Source of the DNA: an uncultured Chloracidobacterium sp.
GTDB taxonomy: Bacteria; Acidobacteriota; Blastocatellia; Pyrinomonadales; Pyrinomonadaceae
Length of the DNA: 64,000 nucleotides
Assembly (NCBI GenBank): GCA_937941715.1
Contig: CALDGX010000103.1
Coordinates: 1 to 64,000 of the forward strand
Reading direction: 5' to 3'
Shown here: piece after piece, positions 55,032 to 64,000 of the stretch
How positions within the stretch are numbered: position 1 is the stretch's first letter
Layout of the letters: every line of letters starts with the position of its first letter
The notes under the pieces: model-generated
Database searches by the model: none
What the model saw: the letters and a program-made list of their open reading frames with translations, nothing else
Told to the model about the DNA's origin: nothing
Program-made: the position numbers and the translations under genes

Positions 55032-57896
55032 ATGAAGTACCGTATCGCGACAGGTTTATTGCCCGCAATTTTATTCGCCGCCGCGGCGTGGTTTATGACC
55101 GCGGGCCAGAAAGCCGCCGAACCTGCGCCCTCGCCCACGCCGGTCGCCCGGACCGCATCCGCATTTGCCGTCTCAGGCCGGGCCAGCGACCTCGGGCCAA
55201 ATCGAAAACGGCCGCCGCTGCCTGGTGCTGCCGGATTTAAGGTAAAAGACATTCCGGCGGCCGAACCGCGAAACGGATCGATCGGGGCCGGCGGCATCGA
55301 AGGCCGGCCGGCGACGCTCACGCCCGTGCCGATGCCTTCGACTTCGCTCTCATTTGACGGGCTGACCAATTTTGACAACATCGCCGCATACAATCTCGTG
55401 ATCCTGCCGCCCGATACGATCGGAGATGTCGGCCCCGATCATTACGTTCAGGCGGTCAACTCGCTGTTTAGGGTCTATGACAAAAGCGGCACTGCGCTGA
55501 CGGCGCCGATCAAGCTGAGTCAGCTTTTCGAGCCGCTGGGCACACCTTGCGCGACCCGCAACGACGGCCTGCCGACGGTTCTTTACGATCCGCTCGCCGA
55601 CCGCTGGCTGATCAGCCAATATTGCTACAATGTGCCGCCATTCCGGCAGATGGTCGCGGTCTCGACGACGGGCGATCCGACCGGCTCGTACTTCGTTTAC
55701 GAATTTGTGATGCCGAACGTCAAGATCAATGATTTTTCCAAGTTCGGCGTGTGGCATGACGCCTACTATATGTCGACCGAGGAGTTTCTCGGTTCTGACT
55801 ACGCCGGTGCCGGGTTATTTGCGTTTGACCGAGCAAAACTGCTGGCCGGAAGGCCCGACGCCGGCTACATCTACTTTAACCGCCCGACGGACAGTGTCGA
55901 ACGGCGACGCAATTTTCTACCCTCGGACCTCGACGGCCTGAGGCCGCCGCCGGCGGGTGCCCCGAACACGTTCGTTAGCTACTCGGCCGATGAATACGGT
56001 GACCCGCAGGATGCGATCAGGCTGTTTGATTTTCACGCGGATTTTGTAAATACGTCTAACTCAACCTTGATCGAGCGTCCGGAAAGCCCGGTCGCGGTCG
56101 CCGCCTTTGACCCGACGAGTGTCAGCGGCCGCACCGATATCGCTCAGCCGGCACCGGGCGACTTTCTCGACGCAAACAGCGACCGGGTAAATTATCGCGT
56201 AGCGTACCGCAATTTCGGCGGCCGGGAATCGCTTGTCTTCAATCAGACGGTGCGGCTTGCCCAGTCGCCTTACCGGGCCGGCGTCCGCCTGTACGAATTT
56301 CAACGGACCGGGGCCGGGCCGTTCGGCGTGACCGAGCAATCTACGATCGGCGATGCGACGTCGTCACGCTGGATCGGTTCGGCGGCACAGGACCATCAGG
56401 GAAACCTCGCGGTCGGTTATAACTTCGTCAACGACGGCAAAGAACCGTCGATATTGTATTCAGGCCGTCTCGCCGGCGAGCCCGCCGGATCTTTTCGCCA
56501 GGAAGGCAAACTCGTGATCGGCACGGGCGTTCAGAAGGCGTTCGGCTGGCGTTGGGGCGACTATAGCGGAATGTCGGTCGACCCGTCAGATGACTGCACA
56601 TTTTGGCTGACGGGCGAATATTTTACCCAGGAAAGTGAGGATTTCAGCGAGTTTACATGGCTCACGCGTATCGGGCGGTTCAAGTTCGACGAATGCACGG
56701 CCGCACCGCTGGCGGTCATTTCGGGAACGGTCACCAACGCCGCCGACGGCCAACCGATCAACGGTGCTCAACTGACCGTCGGTGCATACACGAGGCGAAC
56801 CCCTGAGACCGGCATTTACGGCGGCATCGCGGTCGTGCCCGGAACGTACAGCATGACCGCATCGGCGCCGGGATTTCGTTCGCAGACGGTTATGTTGACG
56901 GCCGCCGCCGGCGAGAGTCTCGTTCGCAACTTTGCCCTGCAGCCGGTTGCAGTCATTCAGAACGCGTCGGTACAGGTCACCTCCGAAAGCTGCGGTGCGA
57001 ACTCAACGCCCGAACCCGGCGAGACCGTGACATTGAATGTCGCCCTTTCGAACACGGGCCTGCTGAATACCCAATCACTGACGGCCACACTCGTGCCTAC
57101 TGGCGGGGTCACAAATACGGGCCCGCCGCAAAATTACGGGGCTCTCGCGGCCGGCGGCCCGCCGGTGTCACGGCCGTTCACCTTCACGGTCACACCGACG
57201 GTCGCCTGCGGCGGTGAGCTGCTGCTAAATTTTCAACTAAATGACGGCCCGAATGATCTCGGCGTCGTGACGGTCGTGCTTCGGGCGGGTGTGGTCCGCA
57301 CGGCACTCGGCCAAAACTTTGACCGCGTTTCCGGGCCCGGACTGCCGCAGCGTTGGTCGTCAAGCGCGTCCGGTGCACAGAGTTCGTGGAAAGTGTCCCG
57401 CGCCCGTTCATTCTCGGGTGCCAAGGCGCTGTTTTCGCCCGATCCCAACCAGATCGGCCTCAACGAATTAACCTCGCCGGTCTTTCAGATAAACACCGCC
57501 GGAGCCGAGGTCTCATTTCAAAATTGGTACGAACTCGAGACGACGTTCCTCCGCAATCGGCTCTATGATGGCTCGGTGATGGAGATCAAGATCGGCGACG
57601 CTGATTGGCAGGACATCATCGCCGCTGGCGGGTTGTTCCTTTCCGGCGGTTACGACGGCGTGATCGACAGCTGCTGTCAGAATCCGCTCGGCGGCCGGAA
57701 TGGATGGTCGGGCCGCAGCGGCATCAATTCGGTTTCCGAGTTCATCACGACCCGTGCAAAGCTTCCGCCGTCGGCGGCCGGAAATCGCGTGCAGCTGCGT
57801 TGGCGTGTCGGTACCGATGTCGGAACGTTTCGCGAGGGACAGTACATTGATGACCTGCTCGTAACAGACGGCTTTGTTTGCGGCTGTTCAAACTGA
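55032..57896 (+). CDS. Large secreted multidomain protein
   Basis: 954 residues, with signal peptide. An N-terminal region (about 100-540) has a beta-propeller-like or surface-protein layout starting at PPDTIGDVGPDHYVQAVNSLFRVYDKSG. A carboxypeptidase-type regulatory Ig-like domain follows (about 560-640: ISGTVTNAADGQPINGAQLTVGAYTRR), then a CARDB-like beta domain (about 645-750: GETVTLNVALSNTGLLNTQS), and a C-terminal jelly-roll MAM-like domain (about 770-950) ending in cysteines (GFVCGCSN). It may be an adhesin or surface enzyme; I see no catalytic motif. Paired with the SurA-like gene upstream. Confidence 0.7.
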   Translation: MKYRIATGLLPAILFAAAAWFMTAGQKAAEPAPSPTPVARTASAFAVSGRASDLGPNRKRPPLPGAAGFKVKDIPAAEPRNGSIGAGGIEGRPATLTPVPMPSTSLSFDGLTNFDNIAAYNLVILPPDTIGDVGPDHYVQAVNSLFRVYDKSGTALTAPIKLSQLFEPLGTPCATRNDGLPTVLYDPLADRWLISQYCYNVPPFRQMVAVSTTGDPTGSYFVYEFVMPNVKINDFSKFGVWHDAYYMSTEEFLGSDYAGAGLFAFDRAKLLAGRPDAGYIYFNRPTDSVERRRNFLPSDLDGLRPPPAGAPNTFVSYSADEYGDPQDAIRLFDFHADFVNTSNSTLIERPESPVAVAAFDPTSVSGRTDIAQPAPGDFLDANSDRVNYRVAYRNFGGRESLVFNQTVRLAQSPYRAGVRLYEFQRTGAGPFGVTEQSTIGDATSSRWIGSAAQDHQGNLAVGYNFVNDGKEPSILYSGRLAGEPAGSFRQEGKLVIGTGVQKAFGWRWGDYSGMSVDPSDDCTFWLTGEYFTQESEDFSEFTWLTRIGRFKFDECTAAPLAVISGTVTNAADGQPINGAQLTVGAYTRRTPETGIYGGIAVVPGTYSMTASAPGFRSQTVMLTAAAGESLVRNFALQPVAVIQNASVQVTSESCGANSTPEPGETVTLNVALSNTGLLNTQSLTATLVPTGGVTNTGPPQNYGALAAGGPPVSRPFTFTVTPTVACGGELLLNFQLNDGPNDLGVVTVVLRAGVVRTALGQNFDRVSGPGLPQRWSSSASGAQSSWKVSRARSFSGAKALFSPDPNQIGLNELTSPVFQINTAGAEVSFQNWYELETTFLRNRLYDGSVMEIKIGDADWQDIIAAGGLFLSGGYDGVIDSCCQNPLGGRNGWSGRSGINSVSEFITTRAKLPPSAAGNRVQLRWRVGTDVGTFREGQYIDDLLVTDGFVCGCSN

Positions 57897-57919
57897 CCTG
57901 ATGAGCGGACACAAAAATG

Positions 57920-57951
57920 CCCCGGCCGAAAGGAGGGCTATCCGGCCGGGG
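57920..57951. repeat. GC-rich stem-loop after the secreted protein gene
   Basis: ccccggccg (57920-57928) pairs with cggccgggg (57943-57951), a perfect 9-base stem with a 14-base loop. There is no T-tract, so it may be an mRNA end structure rather than a terminator. The 299 bases to 58195 hold this stem, the stem at 58043-58075, and otherwise nothing I recognise. Confidence 0.5.
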
Positions 57952-58042
57952 TGAAGCGATCTGAGCTTCCGATCATAGCTTCAGAATATGATCTCTCAGA
58001 ACTGCACATTGAGATGATCTGAACCCAATTATGGTTGTGCAA

Positions 58043-58075
58043 AAAAGAGAGCGTGCCCTAAGGCCGCTCCCTTTT
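58043..58075. terminator. Bidirectional terminator between convergent genes
   Basis: aaaagagagcg (58043-58053) pairs with cgctcccttttt-like cgctccctttt (58065-58075) at 10 of 11 positions, with an 11-base loop. A-run on the left and T-run on the right give T-tracts for both strands. It lies between the secreted protein gene and the opposing lipoprotein gene. Confidence 0.65.
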
Positions 58076-58195
58076 CGTTTGGACTCAGTTTCCGTGTTAC
58101 TGGGCCGCGTTCGACGATCCTGGATGACAGCACAATATCTTGTTGATTTCCGGCTTCAGTGTTCACGTTATTCGATCCGGGCAATAACCGGTGTA

Positions 58196-59182
58196 TCAGG
58201 GCTTAGCGTCGAGCTCATAGATCTTCGAGATATCAGCAACGTAGATCTTGCCCTTAGAGGCGAAATAGCTCGCGACATAGCCTGAGTCGATCTTTTGCGA
58301 GGCGCCGCCGGTCCTCGGCATAAAATTGATCGATGTGCCGAACGACCCTTCGTTCTTAACAAAGTAAATATTTGCGTCATCGATAAAGAAACGCTGCGTG
58401 TGATTGATCTCGTCGGCCAGTTTGACCGGTTCGCCGCCGGACTTGGCGATCTTGACCAAGGCATTCTTTCCGCCGCCGATGGTGAAATACAGGCTGTCGC
58501 GGTCCGCCGCCAGCCCGCTGATCGTCTGTTTGTCGGGCGCCGAGTAGATCTTGACCGCATCGCCGCCCGACTTAGGCATCTTATAGACGCCGTCGGGTTG
58601 CGACCAGTACAAAAAGGCGTCGTCAACCGCGATCGCCGAGATATTAATCGCACCGGTCATCGGTTTGGCCTCGCCGCCGGCCTTGGGCACCGAATACGCG
58701 GGCGTCGCGGCCATTCCCTCGCCGACGAAATTGTGCCAATAGATCCGCTCGTTGTCGACGGCCATCTCGGTCGGCGTCCCTGCCGTGATCTGCACCGCGT
58801 CGCCGCCGTCCTTCGGCACACGATATATGTGGCCGGCCGAAAAATACAGAAACTTATCATCCGTCGCCAAAACGAAAGACGCCGGCAGGACGACCGTGTT
58901 CTCGTCCTTTTTATAGCCTTTGAACAACAAACTTGGCGGGCCGCCGCCGATCGGCATTTTCCAAACGCCGCTCGTGCCCTCGTTCAGGCTGGCGATGGTG
59001 CCGCCCGTCACAAAGTAGATGTTCTTTTCATCAGCGGTAAGAGCCGCCGGATGGTCGAGTTTGTCGGCGACCACTCTCGCCTTGGCCCACTCGACCGGTT
59101 TACCGGTATTCGAACAACCGAGAGCCGCCAATAACAGCACCGCCGCAACGGCGGCCGCGTCCAGCTTTGTTTTCCAGTTCAT
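58196..59182 (-). CDS. Lipoprotein with DUF5050-like propeller repeats
   Basis: 328 residues. MNWKTKLDAAAVAAVLLLAALGC is a signal with lipobox-like cysteine (residue 23). The body consists of repeated segments of the form KNIYFVTGGTIASLNEG, KFLYFSAGHIYRVPKDGGDAVQITAG, ERIYWHNFVGEG, AFLYWSQPDGVYKMPKSGGDAVKI and NIYFVKNEGSF, a YWTD/DUF5050-type beta-propeller. Such proteins are exported ligand-binding modules; binding partner unknown. ATG 59180-59182 is preferred to a GTG two codons earlier. The start codon lacks a good Shine-Dalgarno. Converges on the 55032 gene. Confidence 0.8.
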   Translation of the reverse strand: MNWKTKLDAAAVAAVLLLAALGCSNTGKPVEWAKARVVADKLDHPAALTADEKNIYFVTGGTIASLNEGTSGVWKMPIGGGPPSLLFKGYKKDENTVVLPASFVLATDDKFLYFSAGHIYRVPKDGGDAVQITAGTPTEMAVDNERIYWHNFVGEGMAATPAYSVPKAGGEAKPMTGAINISAIAVDDAFLYWSQPDGVYKMPKSGGDAVKIYSAPDKQTISGLAADRDSLYFTIGGGKNALVKIAKSGGEPVKLADEINHTQRFFIDDANIYFVKNEGSFGTSINFMPRTGGASQKIDSGYVASYFASKGKIYVADISKIYELDAKP

Positions 59183-59346
59183 ATTCACGGTTCGATCCTG
59201 AAAAGAATAATGATACCGTTCGGCAAATTATCAAAGCTGACGCGGCGGTTTTTGCTCATTCGATGCTTGTGATAAGATTTCGTACTTGCTTCTATAAGCA
59301 TTGCTTACAGTAAGCGTCGCCCACAGAGGCGCAGATCAGGATAATT

Positions 59347-60645
59347 ATGGATAAGTTCAAGGTTCGCGGCGGCAATCCGCTGCGCGGAAAGATCGAGATC
59401 AGCGGGGCCAAAAATTCGGCATTGCCGTGTCTCGCGGCGACGCTTTTGACGGCCGAAACGGTGATACTTCACAACGTGCCGTATGTAAAGGATCTGATCA
59501 CTCAGCGGCGGCTGCTCGAGGACCTCGGGGCGACGGTCCTTACCCCGGAACTGCGTACCCACAAGGTAAACGCGGGCAATGTTCAGGTTTTTGAGGCACC
59601 GTACGAGTTGGTCAAAACTATGCGGGCCAGCGTACTTGCACTCGGGCCGCTGCTAGCTCGGTTCGGCAAGGCAAAGGTCAGCCTGCCGGGCGGCTGTGCT
59701 ATCGGCACGCGCCCGATCGACCTGCATTTGAAAGCGTTCGAGCAGCTCGGTGCGGTCGTGTCGCTCGAGTCGGGCGACGTCGTTGCCCGTGCCCCTCAGG
59801 GCCGACTCGTCGGCAACACGGTCGAGTTTGAAAAGGTGACCGTTACCGGTACCGAGAACGTAATGATGGCCGCGTCGCTGGCGGTCGGCAAAACGGTGAT
59901 CAAGAACGCGGCGCAGGAGCCGGAGATCGACGATCTCGCCGAACTGCTCAACAAAATGGGCGCCCGCATCAAAGGTGCCGGAACGCCGGTGATCGAGATC
60001 GACGGCGTCGAATCGCTGGGCGGAGCCGAACACACGATCATCCCCGACCGCATCGAGGCGGGTACATTCATTGTTGCCGCGGCGATCACCGGCGGCGAGA
60101 TCGAAATAAAAAGCTGTCGGCCCGAGCACCTGACGGCCGTGATCGAAAAGCTCCGCGAGGCCGGTGTCATCATCGAAGAACTAAATCAGAGCACGCTCCA
60201 CGTCAAGGTCGGCCCCAATGGCCTGAGGGCATGCGACGTGACGACCGAACCGCATCCGCTGTTTCCGACCGATATGCAGGCCCAGTATATGGCTCTGATG
60301 ACCCAGGCCGAGGGCACATCGACTATCACTGAGACCATTTTTGAAAATAGGTTCATGCACGCCTCCGAGCTGATCCGAATGGGAGCGGACATTCACATTG
60401 CGGGCAACACGGCGGTCGTCCGCGGCAAAACTCCGCTGATGGGGGCACCGATCATCGCCTCGGACCTGCGGGCGTCTGCATCGTTGGTCCTCGCAGCACT
60501 CTGCGCCGGAGGCGAGACCATCATCGACCGCGTGTATCATATCGACCGAGGCTACGAGACGATCGTCCGCAAACTGCGGAGCCTCGGCGCCGATATCGAG
60601 CGGATCACCGAAAGTCCCGCTGCACATGCACAGCCCGGGGCATAA
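59347..60645 (+). CDS. murA: UDP-N-acetylglucosamine 1-carboxyvinyltransferase
   Basis: 432 residues. First committed step of peptidoglycan synthesis: transfer of enolpyruvate from PEP to UDP-GlcNAc. The start KFKVRGGNPLRGKIEISGAKNSALPCLAATLL, the active-site Cys117 in GGCAIGTRPIDLHLK, and LFPTDMQAQYMALMTQAEG are intact, and the C-terminal AGGETIIDRVYHIDRGYE is complete. The cysteine is the residue targeted by fosfomycin in other species. AGGATAATT precedes the ATG. The HIT gene follows after 48 bases. Confidence 0.96.
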   Translation: MDKFKVRGGNPLRGKIEISGAKNSALPCLAATLLTAETVILHNVPYVKDLITQRRLLEDLGATVLTPELRTHKVNAGNVQVFEAPYELVKTMRASVLALGPLLARFGKAKVSLPGGCAIGTRPIDLHLKAFEQLGAVVSLESGDVVARAPQGRLVGNTVEFEKVTVTGTENVMMAASLAVGKTVIKNAAQEPEIDDLAELLNKMGARIKGAGTPVIEIDGVESLGGAEHTIIPDRIEAGTFIVAAAITGGEIEIKSCRPEHLTAVIEKLREAGVIIEELNQSTLHVKVGPNGLRACDVTTEPHPLFPTDMQAQYMALMTQAEGTSTITETIFENRFMHASELIRMGADIHIAGNTAVVRGKTPLMGAPIIASDLRASASLVLAALCAGGETIIDRVYHIDRGYETIVRKLRSLGADIERITESPAAHAQPGA

Positions 60646-60693
60646 CGTCGGGATTAACAATTTTGACGGCTTATGATTTAATTTGACTAGATC

Positions 60694-61044
60694 ATGAGTG
60701 TAGAAGATTGTCTTTTTTGTAAGATCGCTAGCGGCGTGATACCGGCCTCCAGGGTGTTTGAGGACGATGTGTGCATTGCCTTCAACGACATCAGCCCGCA
60801 GGCTCCGACCCATATTCTGATAATCCCGCGGCAGCACATAGACTCATTGGACAAAGCCCAGGCGGGCGACCGCGACACACTCGGCCAGCTCTTACAGGTG
60901 GCGGCGAACATTGCCCGCGAGCGCGGATTTGCTGACGACGGCTATCGGGTCGTGATCAATACCAACGCCGACGGCGGCCAGACGGTGTTTCACCTTCACG
61001 TCCATCTGCTTGGCGGCCGGCCGTTCGTATTTCCTCCGGGTTGA
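60694..61044 (+). CDS. HIT-family hydrolase (HinT-like)
   Basis: 116 residues. EDCLFCKIASGVIPASRVFEDDVCIAFNDISPQAPTHILIIPRQHIDSL is the family start, and HLHVHLLGG carries the triad His100, His102 and His104. Members hydrolyse nucleoside phosphoramidates or adenylylated substrates. The Cys residues near the N-terminus (CLFC) may bind zinc, as in some HIT proteins. The stop is only a few bases before the reading frame of the TPR lipoprotein region. Confidence 0.92.
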   Translation: MSVEDCLFCKIASGVIPASRVFEDDVCIAFNDISPQAPTHILIIPRQHIDSLDKAQAGDRDTLGQLLQVAANIARERGFADDGYRVVINTNADGGQTVFHLHVHLLGGRPFVFPPG

Positions 61045-61079
61045 TGATAATGCGGCCCGCTGCGGGCAAGAGGATTTAT

Positions 61080-61937
61080 ATGAAGATCATAATTCCGGCC
61101 ATCGTTTTGTTTTCGATGATCGCCTTTCAGACCGGATGTTCGGGCGGAGCGGCAAATACCGCCAACGCCGACACCAACGCGAACACGGCGGCGGTTTCGC
61201 CGTTTGCCCACATCACCGACCCGAAAGCGGCGCTCGCCGAGGGCGACCGGCTGCTAGACAACAACCAGACCGAGCAGGCGATCGAGGCCTATAAGCAGGC
61301 CGTCACGCTCGACCCTGACTTTGCCGAAGCTCATTTTAAGATGGGCATCGCTTACGCCCTGATCGAATCTGAAATGCAGCAGGCCGGAAATACGGTCGAA
61401 ACCACGTCAAACACCGGTAAGGGCGGGACCGTCAAGACAAATTCGCAAAAGGCGTTCGAACGGGCGGTCGAGGCGTACAAGAAGGTGATCGCCGCGAATC
61501 CCAAGGACGACCTCGCACAGTTCAACCTTGGCCGGGCGTATAACAAGCTCAACAAGGACGAGGAGGCCGAGGCCGCATTTAAGCAGGCCGTCAAACTCAA
61601 GCCCGACGATACCGAGTATCAGACCGAGTACGGGTCGATCCTGATCAAACTCGCACAGTATCGCGAAGCACTCGCACCGCTCAAAAAGGCGCTCGAACTC
61701 GATCCCGAAAATTCAAGGGCCGCCGACCTGCTTGAGGACGCCGAGGCCGGTACAAAGAGGATCGATTTTGTTCAGCGCGATGACGCCAACACCAAGCGGT
61801 CAAACTCGAACACTGCCGCCAACGCCAACGTCGCCGCGGACAGCAATTCGGCCCCGAAACCGCCGAACGCGAATACCAAACCTCAGCGCGAAGATCCGAA
61901 AGAGAAAAAGCCCGAGCGGCCATCTAACAAGCCGTAA
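61080..61937 (+). CDS. TPR lipoprotein
   Basis: 285 residues. MKIIIPAIVLFSMIAFQTGC is a signal with a lipobox cysteine at residue 20. After an Asn/Thr/Ala-rich linker, TPRs begin at KAALAEGDRLLDNNQTEQAIEAYKQAVTLDPDFAEAHFKMGIAYAL, with further copies at EAYKKVIAANPKDDLAQFNLGRAYNKLNKDEEAEAAFKQAVKLKPDD and YREALAPLKKALELDPENSRAADLLEDAE. The C-terminus is a low-complexity Asn/Lys/Pro-rich tail. It is anchored facing the periplasm and probably scaffolds other proteins; partner unknown. ATG 61080 with AGAGGA is preferred to starts 10-13 codons earlier inside the HIT gene end. Confidence 0.85.
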   Translation: MKIIIPAIVLFSMIAFQTGCSGGAANTANADTNANTAAVSPFAHITDPKAALAEGDRLLDNNQTEQAIEAYKQAVTLDPDFAEAHFKMGIAYALIESEMQQAGNTVETTSNTGKGGTVKTNSQKAFERAVEAYKKVIAANPKDDLAQFNLGRAYNKLNKDEEAEAAFKQAVKLKPDDTEYQTEYGSILIKLAQYREALAPLKKALELDPENSRAADLLEDAEAGTKRIDFVQRDDANTKRSNSNTAANANVAADSNSAPKPPNANTKPQREDPKEKKPERPSNKP

Positions 61938-62068
61938 ACCGATGCCGTTTGGGGTGGTGCGAAATTACACATTCGCCGCCGCCCGTGTGTCAACTTGACA
62001 TTGCCGACGGTAAACTTCAGATTAACCTTATGGAAGCGTCCGAGAGCGTCTTTCCATGAGGTTTTTCT

Positions 62069-64000
62069 ATGTCCAAAGCGACATCCGAAACGTCACTGAG
62101 CGTCGAACGCCGCTCACGTATGCAGGAGGCTCGCGAGGCCATCATTGACCGCCTTGCTCGCGACCTGCCTACCAATATCGACCTCGAACGGTTTCTGAAC
62201 GTCGTCGTCTCAGAGATCGGGCGAATGCTCAATGCCGATCGCTGTGACCTGCTGCAGCTCGGCGACGGCAGCGAACTCAGGATCAGTCATGAATGGCGAA
62301 AGGACCGGTCGGTGCCAAAGAGCGAAGGCACGACCATACCGTTCAACGCCGAGCGCCTGGCCGAGCGGTTTGATATCACCAACCCGATCCGGATGAACGA
62401 TACGTCGCTTGCCAAGGATCCGACACTCAAGTTTTTTACAAAGGCGCTCGAGACGCGCTCGCTGCTCATCATCCCGATCATCCTCAATGGCCGAGTGCTC
62501 GGCCTGCTTGGTCTGCACGACACACATTCGGCACGTGTGTGGCTCGATGAAGAGGTCAGCTTTCTCCAGTCGATCGCCCAGCAGCTTGCTATCGGTTACC
62601 AGTACACGAGTCTTTACGTTAATCAGGAACACGAGTCGCGCCGGACCAACGCTCTGCTCGAGATCGCCAACACGCTAAACTCGCATTCGGATTTCAAAGA
62701 GGTCTCGGCCCTCGTGCTCGAACGCGCGATCGGGCTGGTCGGCGCTGATTACGGCGCTCTGGGCGTACTTGACCAGACCGGAAAGCGTATTTCACTGGCG
62801 TCATTCAAGTCGGCCGAGGGCATCAAGGTCACAAAGCTGCTGAAGATGATCGAACAGCATAACAAATCGCTGGCGATCGATTCGTTCTCGGCGTTGGGCG
62901 ACCTTTTGAGCGACCGCAAAACGCTCCGGCTGGTCGATTCACAACTGCCGTTCGCGATCAGGTTATTTTTCAACACTCAGCTCCGCGGCAAGACCGCTCT
63001 GGTAACACAGGTCAACGTCGCGGGACAGGCGTACGGGCTTTTGGGCTTTGTGTGGAGCCGCGAAAACCCGTTCGAGGATCACGACATCGCGCTGATCGAG
63101 GGCATCGCCGACCAGATCGGTACCGCGCTCGAGCGGGACCAGCTCTCGGCCGAGGTCATGCGGCTCAAGAGCGAGCTTCATCAAAAACAGAGCGAGATCG
63201 TCGGTCAGGCTCCGTCGATACGCCGGGCGATCGAACTCGGGCTCAACGTCGCCGACACCAATACGACGGTGCTGATCCTCGGCGAATCGGGCACCGGCAA
63301 GGAACTGATCGCCAACCTTATCCATTTCAACTCGGGCCGCGAAAGCGGTCCGTATATCAAGCTCAATTGCGGTGCGATACCCGAAAATCTGCTCGAATCT
63401 GAGCTCTTTGGCCACGAAAAGGGCGCCTTTACCGACGCCCGCACGCAGCGGCAAGGCAGGTTTGAGGAGGCCAATGGCGGAACGCTGTTTTTGGACGAGA
63501 TCGGCGAAATGCCGCTGCAGGCTCAGGTCAAACTACTGAGGGTGCTGCAGGACGGCGAGTTTACGCGGGTCGGCGGCAAACAGGTGATCAAGGCCGACGT
63601 CCGGGTCATCGCTGCGACCAACTCCGACCTCGAATCGGCGATCGAGTCGGGCCAGTTTCGCAAGGACCTCTATTACCGTCTGTCCGTTTTTCCGATCTCG
63701 CTGCCGCCGCTGCGCGAGCGGCCCGAGGACGTGCACCTTTTGATCTTTCATTTTCTCGAGCTGTATAAGGAAAAATCGGGCCGCTTTGTCTCGGGTATCT
63801 CAAACGAAGCGATGCGGGCACTGGTCAGCTACGAATGGCCGGGCAACGTCCGCGAGCTTGAGAATGCCATTGAAAGGGCCGTCATCATCGCATCCGGGCG
63901 TCAGATCGAGTTGTCCGACCTGCCGGACGCGATCGGCCGCCGGGTGACCGAGGCGCATGCGTACGCGAGGCAGGAGCGGGCCGCCGCCGCCGGTGACGGC
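62069..64000 (+). CDS. Sigma-54-dependent regulator with two GAF domains (partial)
   Basis: 644 residues before the window ends, with no stop. Two GAF domains (about 30-175 and 190-365), then the AAA+ enhancer-binding domain: Walker A GESGTGKE at 405-412, loop GAFTDA at 452-457 and GGTLFLDEIGEMPL. The GAFTGA loop is altered at the second glycine (Asp456). The DNA-binding C-terminus lies beyond the edge. FhlA/NorR-type architecture, so a small ligand is probably sensed by a GAF domain. ATG 62069 was read from sequence; no obvious Shine-Dalgarno precedes it. The 131 bases before it show no clear promoter. Confidence 0.9.
   Translation, partial: MSKATSETSLSVERRSRMQEAREAIIDRLARDLPTNIDLERFLNVVVSEIGRMLNADRCDLLQLGDGSELRISHEWRKDRSVPKSEGTTIPFNAERLAERFDITNPIRMNDTSLAKDPTLKFFTKALETRSLLIIPIILNGRVLGLLGLHDTHSARVWLDEEVSFLQSIAQQLAIGYQYTSLYVNQEHESRRTNALLEIANTLNSHSDFKEVSALVLERAIGLVGADYGALGVLDQTGKRISLASFKSAEGIKVTKLLKMIEQHNKSLAIDSFSALGDLLSDRKTLRLVDSQLPFAIRLFFNTQLRGKTALVTQVNVAGQAYGLLGFVWSRENPFEDHDIALIEGIADQIGTALERDQLSAEVMRLKSELHQKQSEIVGQAPSIRRAIELGLNVADTNTTVLILGESGTGKELIANLIHFNSGRESGPYIKLNCGAIPENLLESELFGHEKGAFTDARTQRQGRFEEANGGTLFLDEIGEMPLQAQVKLLRVLQDGEFTRVGGKQVIKADVRVIAATNSDLESAIESGQFRKDLYYRLSVFPISLPPLRERPEDVHLLIFHFLELYKEKSGRFVSGISNEAMRALVSYEWPGNVRELENAIERAVIIASGRQIELSDLPDAIGRRVTEAHAYARQERAAAAGDG

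Noticed and set aside
1..64000. CRISPR arrays, rRNA genes, prophage or intact transposase genes
   Set aside because: I scanned for regularly spaced repeats, rRNA-like conserved stretches, and integrase or transposase motifs and saw none.

Overview
The window reads as chromosomal DNA of a Gram-negative bacterium: LptE, murA, lipoproteins, an outer-membrane barrel-like protein, PilT and sigma-54 enhancer-binding regulators are all present. My best inference is Acidobacteriota, probably class Blastocatellia, from protein style and moderately high GC; no rRNA or marker search was possible. It looks like an ordinary housekeeping chromosome with a few recently rearranged spots. There is no prophage, rRNA operon, CRISPR array or intact transposase gene.

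Layout. 0-4 kb: the tail of a GH20 hexosaminidase, a nested-palindrome repeat, a slipin, a Tat-exported DUF1501 protein, a stand-alone DUF4157 metalloprotease-like protein and a secreted DUF3828-like protein. 4-8 kb: divergent argG and argH, a hotdog thioesterase and tilS. 8-13.4 kb: ftsH, then the coupled run folP, an unknown exported protein, lptE and holA. 13.4-17.8 kb (minus strand): PilT with a zinc-ribbon pseudo-receiver, and queA-rimI-thiE. 18-29.4 kb: a duplicated-domain secreted protein, tRNA-Leu(CAA), DinB, a WD40-like lipoprotein, an M61 peptidase, an MFS exporter, a large PDZ-containing histidine kinase and a barrel-like protein. 29.4-34.5 kb: tRNA-Ser(GCT), gltX, a cupin and an exported TPR-CHAT protease. 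34.5-40.7 kb: an aromatic amino acid catabolic cluster (Lrp/AsnC regulator divergent from phhA, then hppD, hmgA and an alpha/beta hydrolase), with a GH125 mannosidase gene bracketed by two copies of a palindromic repeat between hppD and hmgA.

40.7-45.3 kb is the most accessory-looking stretch: DUF2277, a translationally coupled ankyrin-VOC-ankyrin set, a decayed extra copy of the 3' end of yebC, a small conserved-looking protein, DinB, the intact yebC, an unknown gene and a DUF167 gene. 45.4-51 kb: a large secreted propeller-phosphoesterase, YggT, a frameshifted GxxExxY gene inside a terminal inverted repeat, yggS, tRNA-Leu(CAG) and rsmG. 51-54.2 kb: an NtrB/NtrC-type two-component operon with a strong predicted promoter. 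54.3-64 kb: secreted and lipoprotein genes, murA, a HIT protein, a TPR lipoprotein and a GAF-GAF-AAA+ sigma-54 activator running off the window.

The genome is compact. Many same-strand neighbours overlap by 4 bases or fewer, and three convergent pairs share their stop codons in a 4-base overlap. I found no clearly new multi-gene system. The best leads are the inverted-repeat GxxExxY unit, the yebC-end duplication, the repeat-bracketed GH125 insertion and the exported CHAT protease.
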